From: Rhizophagus irregularis
Lineage: Eukaryota; Glomeromycota; Glomeromycetes; Glomerales; Glomeraceae
DNA length: 64,000 nt
Assembly (NCBI RefSeq): GCF_026210795.1
Contig: NC_089460.1
Span: 2,194,501-2,258,500 of the forward strand
Direction: 5' to 3'
A program made the position numbers and the translations under genes. Under the pieces are notes generated by a model. That model was not told the origin of the DNA, searched no databases, and worked only from the letters and a program-made list of their open reading frames with translations. Below are positions 1-10,842 of the stretch, piece after piece. Every line of letters begins with the position of its first letter. Positions within the stretch are counted from its first letter, which is position 1.

Positions 1-70
1 TCTCTTCCCAATACATTTAATCTCAGTTATAAAAAAATTTGCAATAATCATAAATGATAAAAAATAGCTA

Positions 71-799
71 CAGTGCGGTACCTCTATAACCAACCCAATT
101 TTATAGTCATAATGTGACATTTTCAAAAAGATGTCACATTAGCAAAAAATAATATTTTAAAATTCTAACCAATAATTTTAATAAAGCATATCAAGAGCTT
201 TTAAACTTATCGGATTAGATTAAAAAATAATAAATTTTGCTAGTGCTACATAAGTTTGAAGTTCGGGTAATTTATTATGATGGGAAAAATTTGAGAATAA
301 GTGATTTTTGTGTAACATAAAAAAAAATAATCATTTGATAGTGCTTATTCAAATAAATCATTTTAGCTTATAAACTTACCCATACTTTGTTAAAAAAATT
401 TTGAAAAAAAATTCAAAAAAATTTTTGGTAGTTTTTATTTATTACAAATTATATTATATCTATTTCTCAAAAAAGAATCATGGGAAAACTTGCTAAAAAA
501 AATATAAATCCCATAGAAAAGTTCCTGATAATATACTTAATCAAATTACTTTAAATAATTATAATGAATAATAAATTATATATAAAAAATTATGCATTAA
601 CATTAGGTATTGCATCAGCCAATCAAATTTATTTTAAGTCATGTGATTTTGTATTATGTCAGCAAAAAAAATTGAGAAAATTTTTTTATTTGCTTAATGT
701 ATTTATCTTTTTAAAAGCTATCTAATTTTAAAATTTTATAAAATTCTGACCATTAGATCACAAGATATAAGGGGTACCTATTATAGAGGTACCGCACTG
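71..799. mobile_element. Tc1/mariner-like MITE (non-autonomous DNA transposon)
   Basis: The two ends carry a perfect 19-bp terminal inverted repeat, CAGTGCGGTACCTCTATAA (71-89 and, inverted, 781-799). Both ends are flanked by TA (69-70 and 800-801). A CAGT-type terminus with a TA target duplication is the signature of the Tc1/mariner superfamily. The 729-bp interior is AT-rich and has no meaningful open reading frame, so the element must be mobilised in trans. It lies about 100 bp beyond the stop codon of the minus-strand gene at 903-3791, so it may contribute to that gene's 3' UTR or terminator. Perfect end repeats suggest a fairly recent insertion. Confidence 0.85.
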
Positions 800-902
800 T
801 AATAGTAAAAAATTTTTTTCATATAAAAATTAAAAAAAATCCACCAAATTATGGGTTTGTACAACTTGTGAAAAAGTGTCCATATCCCGAAAGTACTTAT
901 TA

Positions 903-3791
903 CTATGATCTAATATTGGGAAGCTTAATTTTGGGGGATGAATTCGGGGTATTATTAGAAAATGCCAGACTGTCCTCTTGGTACACATAATTACGTTTTC
1001 GCCTTAACTTTGAGTGTTTAACTTTAAGAGCCGTACAATAATCAGTAAGATCGCTCAATCGGTGCTGTAAAAAATTAAATTTGATAAACATGATGAGATA
1101 TACAATGAATGATAGAAAGGGAGTAAATGAACAACAACCTCCAGAGAACGTAGCATCAAATGCACTGCCTCATATGTAGGCAACTCTTTTGCCGAAGCAG
1201 GCAAAGATACCTTGTCAACTATTCCAAAACGATAAATCCCTGGATTCCGGACATCCATTGCATATAGATTCATCTGCAAGCCTGTGACATAAAAAAGCGC
1301 ACATCTTGTTAGCAGTCTTATCAGAAATTTCTATTGCTTACTCTTTAAATAAGACAATTTACCGATAACTTGGCACCCGAATACCACAACTTTCATATAA
1401 TCCGTCGATAGTAAACCAGGAAAGGTCTTCATTATTCTGTTTATCATGTCTCGCATTCCAACCATCAGTTTTAGCTTATCTGTCCAAATTTTTTTTGGAC
1501 AACCTGCTGGAAGTCCTCCCGAGACTTCGCAAATGAAACCTTCTAAAGCTGGTCCTGTTGGTAAATCGATTATAATATCGGTCTTTTGCCCAGCACGTGC
1601 ACGCTCATTATTAGGATCTTGACCTTCTCTGCGCCTTTCCTGGCTTGCTATTAGTTGTTGTTCAGACCTGAAGATCAAAAAATAAGATGTCAAAATGAGA
1701 TTAATAAAATATACAAAACAGAGATGATTTTTAAAATTACCAATGTTTTCGAAATTTTTCTTGATTTGGGTCCAAGCTCATATTGAAGGCAGGGGCCACA
1801 AAGCGGATCATAAGTTCTCCCTCATTAAGTGGTAGTTTAAGATATTCAAGATACGACTTTAATATTGTCAGATGGGCATTTAGTATAGGCAATGTTTGCT
1901 GAACTTCTAAGTCCTATTCAAAAAAGAGCACATGTGGGATAAGGAAATTAGCGAAACAAAAGCAATGGTTAAATACATGTAAACACATTACCTCCATATT
2001 ATCAAAAAAGTCTAGTTCGGACTGGTCAAGCCCTATCATTTTCCATCCAACATCAACTCGGAAATCATCGACCAGATAATTCCATTTCTTCCATAACATT
2101 TTCTTCGTTGGTTTATGCTGTCCCGTTAAGTCAAGGATTCCCCAGTATTGTGGGCTTCAAGGAGAAGGATGATATAAGTGAATTTATTACAATACTCATC
2201 CGCAAAATCCTTATATAGAATACTTACTGGACCTCGTGATTTGTTTTTGGTAGGGATTTGCGAAGGGAACTAAAACATTTTGCTATATCAATTTCATCAA
2301 TCATAAATGAGTCCCAACTTTTTTCTACTGGAATTCTAGATTTTGGGAGTGGTGGTGTAGGTTCTTCTTCACCTCCAATATAGGTTAAATCCAAGTTTAT
2401 CGAAGTATTCCGGATCTTTCACATAATCACCTTCCGCGTCTTGTGGAGGACTTAATGGGACTGATTTTTCGCCAGCATGGTCCGTATAGTCATTATTCAT
2501 ATCAGTGGATGGAGTGACAGCACGAACGGGAAAGAAATCTTCTATTTTTTTCCGCTTGAAGTTTGGTTCATTGTCCTAAAGTAAAAATTATAGTTCTAAT
2601 TAAAAACATAATGAATTTGAATTTATTATTAAGTACTGTACCTTTTTTTGAAGACCCAGGTCCGTATCCTCTAATCTTCTCGTAAGTTTTTCCTGCACAA
2701 TCCGTCCATTTCTAGATGTAGAGTATACAGAGTACACAGCATTTGTGGTGTGCTCCTCCTATGAAATGAAAAAGTTAATGTTTCCATGTCATATACCTTG
2801 ATATATTACATATCAAATGTTCCGTACCAACAAAGCCTCGCGTTCAGCTACAGCTTCTATCTTCCGCCTTTGCATCGATGTAGCACTCTTCCAGAATTCG
2901 TCTATAAGCTGTGATTTCTTTTCCGTCTATTAACGATATAACATTCCTTAGTCTGTGAAAGCCAAATTCACCAAATACTATATACTACAAATGCAACTCC
3001 AGTTGCAAGGACGGAACCACCACGAGCCTCAACTCATGCACTTCCCGACCTCAATCAGGAGTGCTGGGTGATTGAACGCAGGCCTCAACCCCATCCAAAG
3101 GCATCCTTTAGACCCGTCCGCTTACAAACTAGAAACCGCTCACAAGGACGGAACCACCACGAGCCTCAACTCATGCACTTTCCGGCCTCAACCAGAAGTG
3201 TTGGGTGATTGAATGCAGGCCTCAACCCCATCCAAAAGGTTATATACCCTTCAGACCCGTCCACTTACAGTCGGATAGGAAAAATCATTCACACAGGACG
3301 GAAACACCACGAGCCTCAACTCATGCACTTCCCGATCTCAACCAGGAGTGTTGGGTGCTTGAACGCAGGCCTCAACCCCATCCAAAAGGTTATATACCTT
3401 TCAGACCCGTCCACTGCTACAAGAATGGGTTCCCAATTGTACTTGAATATAATGGGATATGAAAACACTTAACCTGTATTGAACTAATTGCTCTGCCAGC
3501 CCGTCTCAATAAATGTACTGGTGTTTCTTCACAGCCCATTATTTCTCTAAGGTTTAAGGAATATCGATGATGTTCTTCGCTCTTATTGGGTAGAAAATCA
3601 CTGCATTGTTGACGATAGAGTAAAAAACCCAACAAAGACCAGTCGTTTTCAGCTGTGAAGTAGTTTGGATCTTTTATTGAGATTCCTAACGTGAAGAAAC
3701 TTTTAGAAAGGCAGAAATCCAAAAACAAGATGTTTGAAGAGAATACAAACTTACCTTCCAATGTGTTTTCAGTAGTGAATGTTGTTGACAT
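903..3791 (-). CDS. Uncharacterised 566-aa protein, 11 exons, with E-V-S-G-G motif (possible PD-(D/E)XK-like core)
   Basis: I rebuilt the gene by hand. Exons (minus strand) are 3791-3755, 3685-3474, 2926-2828, 2758-2642, 2575-2431, 2372-2228, 2154-1992, 1913-1741, 1667-1363, 1281-1139 and 1064-903. All ten junctions are GT-AG and every phase agrees, giving 1701 nt with no internal stop. Introns are mostly 58-90 nt; intron 2 is 547 nt and holds a minisatellite. The protein has a charged N-terminal half, a basic KRKK patch near residue 163, and an acidic/proline stretch near 230. The C-terminal domain shows GQKTDIIID (D394, D398), then CEVSGG (E411), then a K-rich helix. The D...E-x-S spacing recalls PD-(D/E)XK nuclease-like folds, but that is inference. 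From memory the motif marks a large expanded family in Glomeromycotina of unknown function. The 58-nt intron 5 (2430-2373) has a weak GTGATT donor, and intron 9's donor is GTTGTT. Confidence 0.82.
3004..3415. repeat. GC-richer minisatellite, three ~137-150 bp units, inside intron 2
   Basis: Three tandem units begin near 3007, 3144 and 3294. Each contains GGACGGAACCACCACGAGCC, then CTCAACTCATGCACTT, then GCAGGCCTCAACCCCATCC, and ends GACCCGTCC. The units are much richer in G+C than anything around them. They are open in more than one plus-strand frame, which creates spurious ORFs. The units differ mainly in a short spacer (GGCATCC versus GGTTATATACC). The array lies wholly within intron 2 of the 566-aa gene. 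I do not recognise the family. Weak resemblance of one segment (minus strand GCGTTCAATCACC) to a pol III B box is not enough to call it a SINE. Confidence 0.85.
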
Positions 3792-3929
3792 GGTTTGATA
3801 ATACAGTTTTAAGAAGTTTAAGCGAATAAATATCGATTTGTACCGTACTAAGCCACTCATGACTCAATGTAATAATTATGGATTCTAAAGTCACATGATT
3901 CTGATTTGCACACTTTTATATCGATGTTG

Positions 3930-4260
3930 GACACACTAATGTTGGTCAAAATCGGATAATTTCAGAAAGGCGTGTGGTGACTTCATTAGAGATTTTAGTA
4001 TTGAATTCTGCCATAAACTTTTTGTAAAGGTCTTTTCGATTTCCTCCAGTGTATTATTTTTTGTATCAAGATCGTTGACAATTTTGGTGACACGTGCAGA
4101 AAGTCCATCGGAAATTTTTTGTTTGAGATTGACCACATGGTAGCGATCCCTATGATTAACACTGGACCAATGAACAAAAAAACAGCGGTTAAGGTCAAAA
4201 AAGGCATGACTCCCGAAGAGTTGAGCAATGACATGATTAGGCGTAGTAGATCGGTTACAC
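3930..4260 (-). pseudogene. Broken membrane/coiled-coil gene relic
   Basis: Minus-strand frames read a hydrophobic stretch (PFLTLTAVFLFIGPVLIIGI) followed, after a frame change, by a heptad-like segment (DTKNNTLEEIEKTFTK), then after another shift by FMAEFNTKISNEVTTRLSEI. Joined across the shifts this looks like a membrane helix followed by a coiled coil. There is no intact start, and the upstream (5') end is cut off where the foldback element begins at about 4268. I do not recognise the family. It could be a truncated 3' part of a host gene or a transposon-borne fragment. It lies about 140 bp upstream of the ATG of the 566-aa gene but is not joined to it. Confidence 0.35.
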
Positions 4261-4267
4261 CACGATT

Positions 4268-5346
4268 TCCCGACAACCTTTTTCCCGATACCCGACAACG
4301 ATTACCCGACAAGACATATTCCCGAATGAACATTTTACCGACATGACACATTCCCTAATGGACATTATACCGACATGCTATTTTTCCCGACATGACATTA
4401 TCCCGACAACACATATCCCGACAGACATTTTCCCGATTAAAAAAAAGTGATTTCCAATTATTTAAGATAAAACATATGGAGAAAATTTTTATTATTTGTT
4501 TATTCATATTTATTTTAATAAAAATTCGCAATTTCATGTATACTGTATATTTCATTTTCATAGTGCAAATTTTTATAACAAAATCACTAGCAGCAACCCG
4601 TTGCGTACCTACAAAAATTTATTTTAGTTGCAAAAAATGGATAAGTGAAAAATTCCAAAAATCTGAAAATCTGTAAATTTTGAAGTAGAGATAAAAAAAA
4701 GTATAAATAAAGCCAATCAAATTTCTTCCCATCCATAATCACATAATAAATTATTTACAAAACAATTCCTAAAATTAAAAGATCGTTATTATTATGCAGT
4801 TTCTATTTCGTAAGACAAAAATACTGGTTTCCCTTTATGGAAATCTTTTATTATCGGATTTCATATGAATTCAATTAATCATTGTGGAAAAAATTAACTT
4901 TATAGCAATGAAATTATCTATTTTTAAATAAAGCTATTAATTATTTCATTTAAAACAGCTTTTTCAGTGATTTAACATTTTTTTATATCGTATAATTCCA
5001 AATTTTACAATATCTAATATAATTAAATAAATTGTTTCCTTACAAATTTAATCTTTTTTGAAATTTTTGGTTGTGGTAGCATGTAAGAAAATTATATTTA
5101 TATTTATAAACATGATACATTATTACAGCAGTAATAAATTACTTTTCGTAATCATTTTCAACATGTTGGGAAAATGTCTGTCAGGATATATGTTGTCAGG
5201 ATAATGTCATGTTGGGAAAACTAGAATGTCGGTATAATGTCCATTAGGGAATGTGTCATGTCGGTAAAATGTTCATTTGGGAATATGTCTTGTCGGGTAA
5301 TCATTGTCAGGTAAAGGGTATGTCAGAAAAAAGGTTGTTGGGAATA
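4268..5346. mobile_element. Foldback element with ~180-bp subrepeat-rich inverted arms
   Basis: The left arm (about 4268-4437) and right arm (about 5165-5346) are reverse complements at roughly nine positions in ten. Both arms are built from short degenerate subrepeats containing CCCGACA or CCGACATGACA at about 20-bp spacing. The ~730-bp centre is AT-rich and has no gene. Long inverted arms made of subrepeats recall foldback or Mutator-like non-autonomous elements, but I found no target-site duplication, so the superfamily is open. In the left arm the subrepeat is mainly CCCGAC. In the right arm, read inverted, it is often CCTGAC or CCCAAC, as expected from CpG deamination. Confidence 0.7.
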
Positions 5347-6622
5347 AGGTTGCAGGCGAAACTCTATAGTAAATGCGAAACTTGACAAAACTATATTAAA
5401 ATATTAATAAAAATTTGGTGAAACTTGACTATAAAAATCATATGAAATGACAAAATTATAATAAACTGAACTCTTATAAAAAAATTGACGAAACTGAGGT
5501 TTAGACATTTTGCCAAATTCAAAAACTAGTTTAGCTCGCAACCTTAGTTGGGAAGTTGTTTGACATTGAGTAGATCTTATTGGTAGATCAAGTTTTTTAG
5601 TTATTAACAATTGATTCTTTTTAATATGCAATTCTCTTGCGTAAATGTACTGGAAAAAAGTTTTATTTTATACTATATGCCTACTATGCACGAAAAGAGA
5701 ATTTAACCCAATTTAAATAGATCAAATAAAACATTACTTTGCTTCATTATGTGTACTTGTCATTATTACATTTTTTTATAATTATATTTTTTCCACCTAA
5801 AGCAATAAAATGACGGCCTGGATCCTGTCCAATAATAACAACTGTCTTTTCCCTGAATTGTAATAATAGCGCTTAAAAGAAAATCTGATGTTTTGAAGAA
5901 ACTGATTAATGTAATAATATTCATACCATTTTCAAAATACCCAATTTCATATTAGATGTTATTACCAAAAACGGAAAATGAGTACGCATAATGTTAAGCT
6001 AATGCTAATAGAGAAAATAAATCTACCGTTTATTCTTAATTCGAACGCCCAATTTCCATTTTCATTCTAACATACGATACAAGGATATACAAGATGTATG
6101 ACATGTAAACTCCCTATCAGTGTGACAGTCAATTTTTCCAAAACTCTGAAAGTGTATTACTTTACATTACATTTCTTTTTTTGAACTATATGAGAAAAAA
6201 AGGGGTCAAGATCTGTAAATCAGTAAATCAAGATGCTCAATTCCAATTTTTATCTCATACTAACATCAGGGATGTCAGATTAATCCGCATAATGCTAAAT
6301 CAAAGATTCGTAATATGTGTATTATGCCAGAACTTTCCAGAAAAAAAGTCGATGGATTAATTATTCATTGATCTATCCTTACGATCTAACCCCATAAATT
6401 TGCAAAAATATGACAGCATTTCATAAGACCTTAGACCTGGTTTCATTATTACAAAAATAGCATACCAGGGTCTTATAAAGACAATCCTCCTAGCTATTAT
6501 TACTGAGAAGTATAGAGATGATGTACTTACTACGCATGATATATTTATTAATTTGGCAAGAATTTCTCTGATATCTTCTGCGCATTTTAGGTGATCAGTT
6601 TACATGACAAAGTTTTCGCCCT
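5347..6622. other. AT-rich spacer without a recognisable gene
   Basis: No convincing reading frame is seen on either strand. A short imperfect inverted repeat is present at about 6423-6477 (ATAAGACC ... GGGTCTTAT with ACCTGGT/ACCAGG inside). Stretches around 5985-6090 and 6230-6310 look like distant copies of one another. The segment is probably old transposon debris. Confidence 0.5.
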
Positions 6623-6860
6623 CTATGCTTTTACAGATACTATTGGGGTTTCATAATTAAGAGGATTTTTGCATGTGATATGATAAGTTCATTCTCCACA
6701 ATATTCACCAGCACCCCATTTACCCTTTATATCTTTCCATAAACTTTCTTCTTTATGATCTCCATTACATAGTGGACAGAGTGTTGAACTATTAAGATCA
6801 AATCGCTCACTACGTTCACTATTATCGCTTAAATATAGAGAAGGAAACCGTTCTAGCATC
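6623..6860 (-). pseudogene. Fragment encoding a CPLC...C Cys-rich motif
   Basis: From the ATG at 6860 the minus strand reads MLERFPSLYLSDN, then STLCPLCNGDHKEESLWKDI, then GKWGAGEYCGE, a TGA stop, and in the same frame TYHITCKNPLNYETP, ending at a TAG (6623-6625). The C-x2-C followed by spaced Cys and His residues looks like a zinc-binding module. I recall similar CPxC modules in repetitive Glomeromycotina proteins but cannot name a family. The fragment's upstream end coincides with the 5' truncation point of the plus-strand LINE next to it, so that insertion probably cut the gene. Confidence 0.45.
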
Positions 6861-9175
6861 AACCCAAACTAAAGATTATTAATGGATATAATAAAACGAT
6901 AAGGTCAAAGAAGGTGACAGATTTACAGATGAAATACATATATAATTACGTGATTATCCCTCGCATTGATTATAAAGCGCAACTCATAGTATGGTCAGGA
7001 ACACAAGTAGAAAAATTGAACGCCATATGTAGATACATGTTTAAACGGAAAGTATCCCTGCCACTTACAACGCCTAATAGTATAATACATTCATCAATGG
7101 GATATAATATTAAAGATATCAATATGATTCAAGCTCAATGACAGTTAAGTAGAGTATATAACCAAGTAACTGCTAAAGGTTTAACGAAAGATGTTTTTGA
7201 AATAAATTGTAAAAAATTACAAAGTGAATTATTATATAATAAGTCGCTATTAGGAGAATGGAATATTAGTCCAAAAAATCTGCAAATTAGGCACTGTTTG
7301 CTAGTACGAAATCTAGCATTGTTATTTGATAATATGTTAACTATAAGAGCAAGTAAAGTTAAAATAAATCAAATACAAGGAGTTTCTCTACCATTAAAAG
7401 ATATATTCACGCATAAGGAGCTTTTTCAAAGTGGTATTAGTAAAGGCTTAAAAGGAAAAAATGTATGTTTTGTCAGTCAATTAATATCTTCAGATGGAAT
7501 ATGTCTCTTGAGGTATAAGGATTTGAAACATAGAATGAAAATTAATACACAAGGAAAAATCCCTGGATGGTTTAAAACTATTGAAAAAAAATTAATTGAC
7601 AAACCTTTAATTTCAAAAAAGGTGAAAAGTATATATCAGTTGGAACACAATTTAATTGAAAACAATGTTGATAGTGAAGAGTTTAAATCAAGAAATTGGA
7701 TAGCAACGTTTAATGATCAAGTGAATACATCAATAATAGGGCGTATTATAGATAAACCAGATAATGGTAAATTTGTAATAGAACATTGGATACAAGAGAT
7801 AGAGAATGATACAATATCACCTTTATTACAATTGCCCATAATTAAAAAGTGTAGAGGATGTGAAATTAAAACAGATCGTACAAGAAACAGAAGAAATAAT
7901 TCAAACATGCGATGCATCACAAAAGCTGCGATAGATAATAGCGTAAAAATTAATGCCAGCTTTATACAAAATGATCATTATATAATTGATAACTCTATAT
8001 ATGAAGTACTTGCTCAAGCTAAATGTAAACATTATGGGGGACTAAATGTAAAAGTGAATGATGTTGAAAGAGTTAATGGATTATTGCGGTATATATATCC
8101 AAAAAAGTACTGATTAGAATTATTGGAAATAATAAAGCATTTAGAAAGTAAAAAGAAGATTGAGATATATACAGACGGATCTATGAAAAACATGACAACA
8201 AGAGAAATGAAAATGGGTAGTGCTTTTTTAATTAGCTCCCCTATCAATAAGGAATTCAATTGTAGTATAAAAGATAATCCATCATCAAATAAAGCAGAGC
8301 TGATGGCGGTAATTCTGAGCGTAATGGTGTGCCCGAAAGTGGCGGAGGTAAGAATACATACAGATTCACAGTGGGTTATTAATATATTTGACAAACTGTA
8401 TAATGAAACAATATCAGAAATTGAAAAATCAAAAGTTAATTATAAAATTTGGTAGCTGTTATTGCTTAAAATGGTGAAAATTTATGATCTTAATATAAAT
8501 TTAATAAAGATCAAAGCACATGGAGACAATGAAAATAATAAGACAGTAGACAAATTGGCAAAACTAGGTATTGAAAAAGAAACATTAATAGTAGAAGATA
8601 CATTGTTGTTACACAATGAGACAATATGTTGGCGTGATATGCCTATTGAACGAAATTCTATATTAACGATAAAAGGAGTTAAAGATGCTCAATTTGTAAA
8701 TGAATTTATGTCGTTAAATAGAAGCTTAATATACCAACAACCTGAATTACTGGAATTGATAGATTGGAAAATGTCTTTAAAATTAAATTGTATTAATCAA
8801 TATGATACGTTATTTGAAGATCATTACTTGCAATCATTTAGAATAAAAATATGTTGTGATGAATTACCAACATGTGCTAATTTAAAGAAACGTAAGCCTG
8901 AGTTATATGATAATAGGTGGAAATGCAATTTTTGCGGAATTGAGGAAGAAACTTATGATCACTTATGGCAATGTTATAAGATCAAAGATATAGTACAAGA
9001 AATAATTTCAATATTTAAAAAATTCTTGGTGAATATAATAATTGAATTTTCAAAAGATGAGATAAATAAAGGAACCGTATGTTCAACCTCTTCCGGTACA
9101 TTAATGTTCTCAGGCATTTTGAGAAAAAAAAACTTTTAATAAAAAAATAAAATAAAATAAGAAAAAAAAAAAAAA
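6858..9175 (+). pseudogene. 5'-truncated LINE: end of reverse transcriptase, RNase H, zinc knuckle
   Basis: One frame runs from about 6862 to the TAA at 9137-9139, broken only by three stops: TGA 7139, TGA 8111 and TAG 8453. The first part (QMKYIYNYVIIPRIDYKAQL, then PLTTPNSIIHSSMGYN) matches the post-catalytic thumb region of the LINE at 14.7-22.5 kb. RNase H follows: IYTDGSM, NKAELMAV, IHTDSQWVI and IKAHGDN...VDKLAKLG supply the usual D, E, D and H/D residues. The tail has a CX2CX8HX3C knuckle (CNFCGIEEETYDHLWQC) typical of these ORF2 proteins. The catalytic FxDD region and everything upstream are missing, as expected of 5' truncation during target-primed reverse transcription. An A-rich tail (9140-9175) follows the stop. 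All three stops could derive from TGG by one G-to-A change. Confidence 0.85.
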
Positions 9176-9345
9176 TGTCGTGGAGAAAATGATATTCGTA
9201 TCAAAAGAAATTATATTAATTATAAAAATTTTTTAAGAAAAAAAAAAAAGATAAAAAAAAAATTATATTAATTAATTAATATTTAAAAAAAATGTCATGG
9301 AGAAATGATATTCGTATCAAGATATTTTTTTACAGAAATTATATT
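9163..9345. repeat. Two-copy tandem repeat downstream of the LINE tail
   Basis: The phrase ATGTCGTGGAGAAAATGATA followed by TTCGTATCAA occurs at about 9174 and again, slightly changed, at about 9291, each in A-rich sequence. It could be part of the LINE 3' UTR duplicated in tandem or an unrelated repeat. Confidence 0.6.
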
Positions 9346-9480
9346 ATATTGATATGAATAAAATTTTTATCTAAATGTGAAAGATTGATCAAAAATGTAA
9401 AAGAAATGGAAGCCATTATATATAAAAATAAAAAAAAATTATCAAAAAAAAAATTTTCCGTTTTTTAATTATTTTTTTTA

Positions 9481-9693
9481 ATAAGCCTTTTTTTTTTAAA
9501 AAAAATGATGTAACAGACAAGTTCTTTACTGGTAAATTTTGCCTTTTTAACACGTTTTACATACCTTAATTATTCATATTTTAATAAGCCTTTTTTTTAA
9601 AAAAAAAAAAATGATGTAACAGACAAGTTCACTGGTAAATTTTGCCTTTTTAACACGGTTTACATACCTTATAAAAATTAATTATCATATTTT
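9481..9693. repeat. Two-copy ~108-bp tandem duplication
   Basis: Copies at about 9481-9581 and 9582-9693 share ATGATGTAACAGACAAGTTC, then ACTGGTAAATTTTGCC, then TTTTAACACG. They differ by small indels in the T/A runs and near the ends. A third partial start (ATAAGCTTTATTT) follows. No gene is present. Confidence 0.75.
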
Positions 9694-10168
9694 AATAAGC
9701 TTTATTTAATAAATCCTGTTTATTTCTTTGTAACAGGAAATGAAATTTTTTCTTGCATTTTTTTATTAAAAAGGTAAAGCTACTATTTCTGATTAGTTAA
9801 TTCCTCTTATTATGACATAATCAAACGGGATAAGCACTATCATAAGCAAAGCAAACCATAATCAGTTGATAATTAGAATGTATAGCGCAATAAAGCCATA
9901 CAAGAAAGGCCCTATTTTGATATAACGAATTTCACAATATCATGAATCTTTAGTGTGGTACGCATTTATGAAAAAAAGTTGTTATGCCGACAAAGAAAAT
10001 ATTATTAATTCAAATATGTACTATAAATGACCTTAAAACGAATTTTTTTTAGTATAACGAAGATTTTTGTAAGATAAATTAGGACAATTTGAATTATCTC
10101 ATACGTTTCCTATTAATATCATCATGTCTCATTCGTCCCTATGATATCATCTTTAACATGTATATGTA
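9694..10168. other. Spacer; nothing recognised
   Basis: AT-rich sequence between the tandem duplication and the palindromic element. I see no coding frame, RNA gene or inverted repeat worth calling. Confidence 0.5.
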
Positions 10169-10673
10169 TTTTATTAATCTGAAATAGTGCTAGTTTAACC
10201 CATTAGTAACTAAAAATTATTTTAATTATTATGAAGTTTTTAATAGAAACGGTTTTTCACGGCTAATTGGCTTCTTTGAGGTAAATTTCGGAAGCTTTTA
10301 TTTTATTTTTTTTTGCTTTTTTCTTTTCGGAACGGTACTAACCATTCCTTCCTTTTTCTTTTTTGTTAAACATCTTAAGGTAGATTCTGGGAGGTTTTTT
10401 TTGTTTTTTTTTCTTTTTAGGAACCGTATTTAATCCATCCTTTCTTTTTTTAATAGTAACGGTTAAAATGTTCTTTAATAGATAGAATTCAATTTTTTTT
10501 TCTTTTTTAAACGGGCTAACCGTTTTTTCTTTTTTTTTAGCATTTGGTAAATAGGTGTGCTGTAATGTTTACTATATAATGTTAGTTTCTTTCTCCTAAA
10601 ACAGTATTAATCGTTCTTTTTTGTCTCTTAGAACGGTACTGACTGTTCTTTTATTTTTTTTTAGCATTTCGGC

Positions 10674-10842
10674 CTAGACTATCAATTAGAGAGGCTGCAC
10701 GTTGGTTTAGTATCAGGGGGTATATGTAATTGTAAAGGTGAATGCAACAGTAATAAATGTCGCTGTATTCAGAAGGCTATAGCAGTAGATGCCATAGTGG
10801 ACGTTCATGTAATGCGGCATTTATTATATGTAAAATATATTA
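10674..10842 (+). pseudogene. Broken CRC-type Cys-rich tail of an integrase/transposase-like protein
   Basis: Three pieces in different frames read SIREAARW, then LVSGGICNCKGECNSNKCRC, then SSRCHSGRSCNAAF. Joined across two frameshifts they give CxCxGxCxxxxCxC...CHxGxxC. From memory, a Cys-rich segment of this pattern, preceded by a LREAAR-like helix, ends integrase-core (Ginger- or KRBA2/SCAND3-like) proteins that are abundant in Glomeromycotina. No integrase core is visible in the window, and about 340 bp of AT-rich DNA separate this from the right arm. It is dead coding sequence. The alternative is a fragment of an unrelated CXC-domain protein. Confidence 0.55.

Noticed and set aside
3205-3472. 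Two overlapping plus-strand ORFs through the intron-2 array
   Set aside because: They are repeat-period artefacts of the GC-rich minisatellite, lie in different frames and oppose a well-supported spliced gene.
4392-4676. 94-aa plus-strand ORF inside the foldback element
   Set aside because: The first part is the CCCGACA subrepeat and the rest is Ile/Phe-rich AT sequence; no start context or domain.
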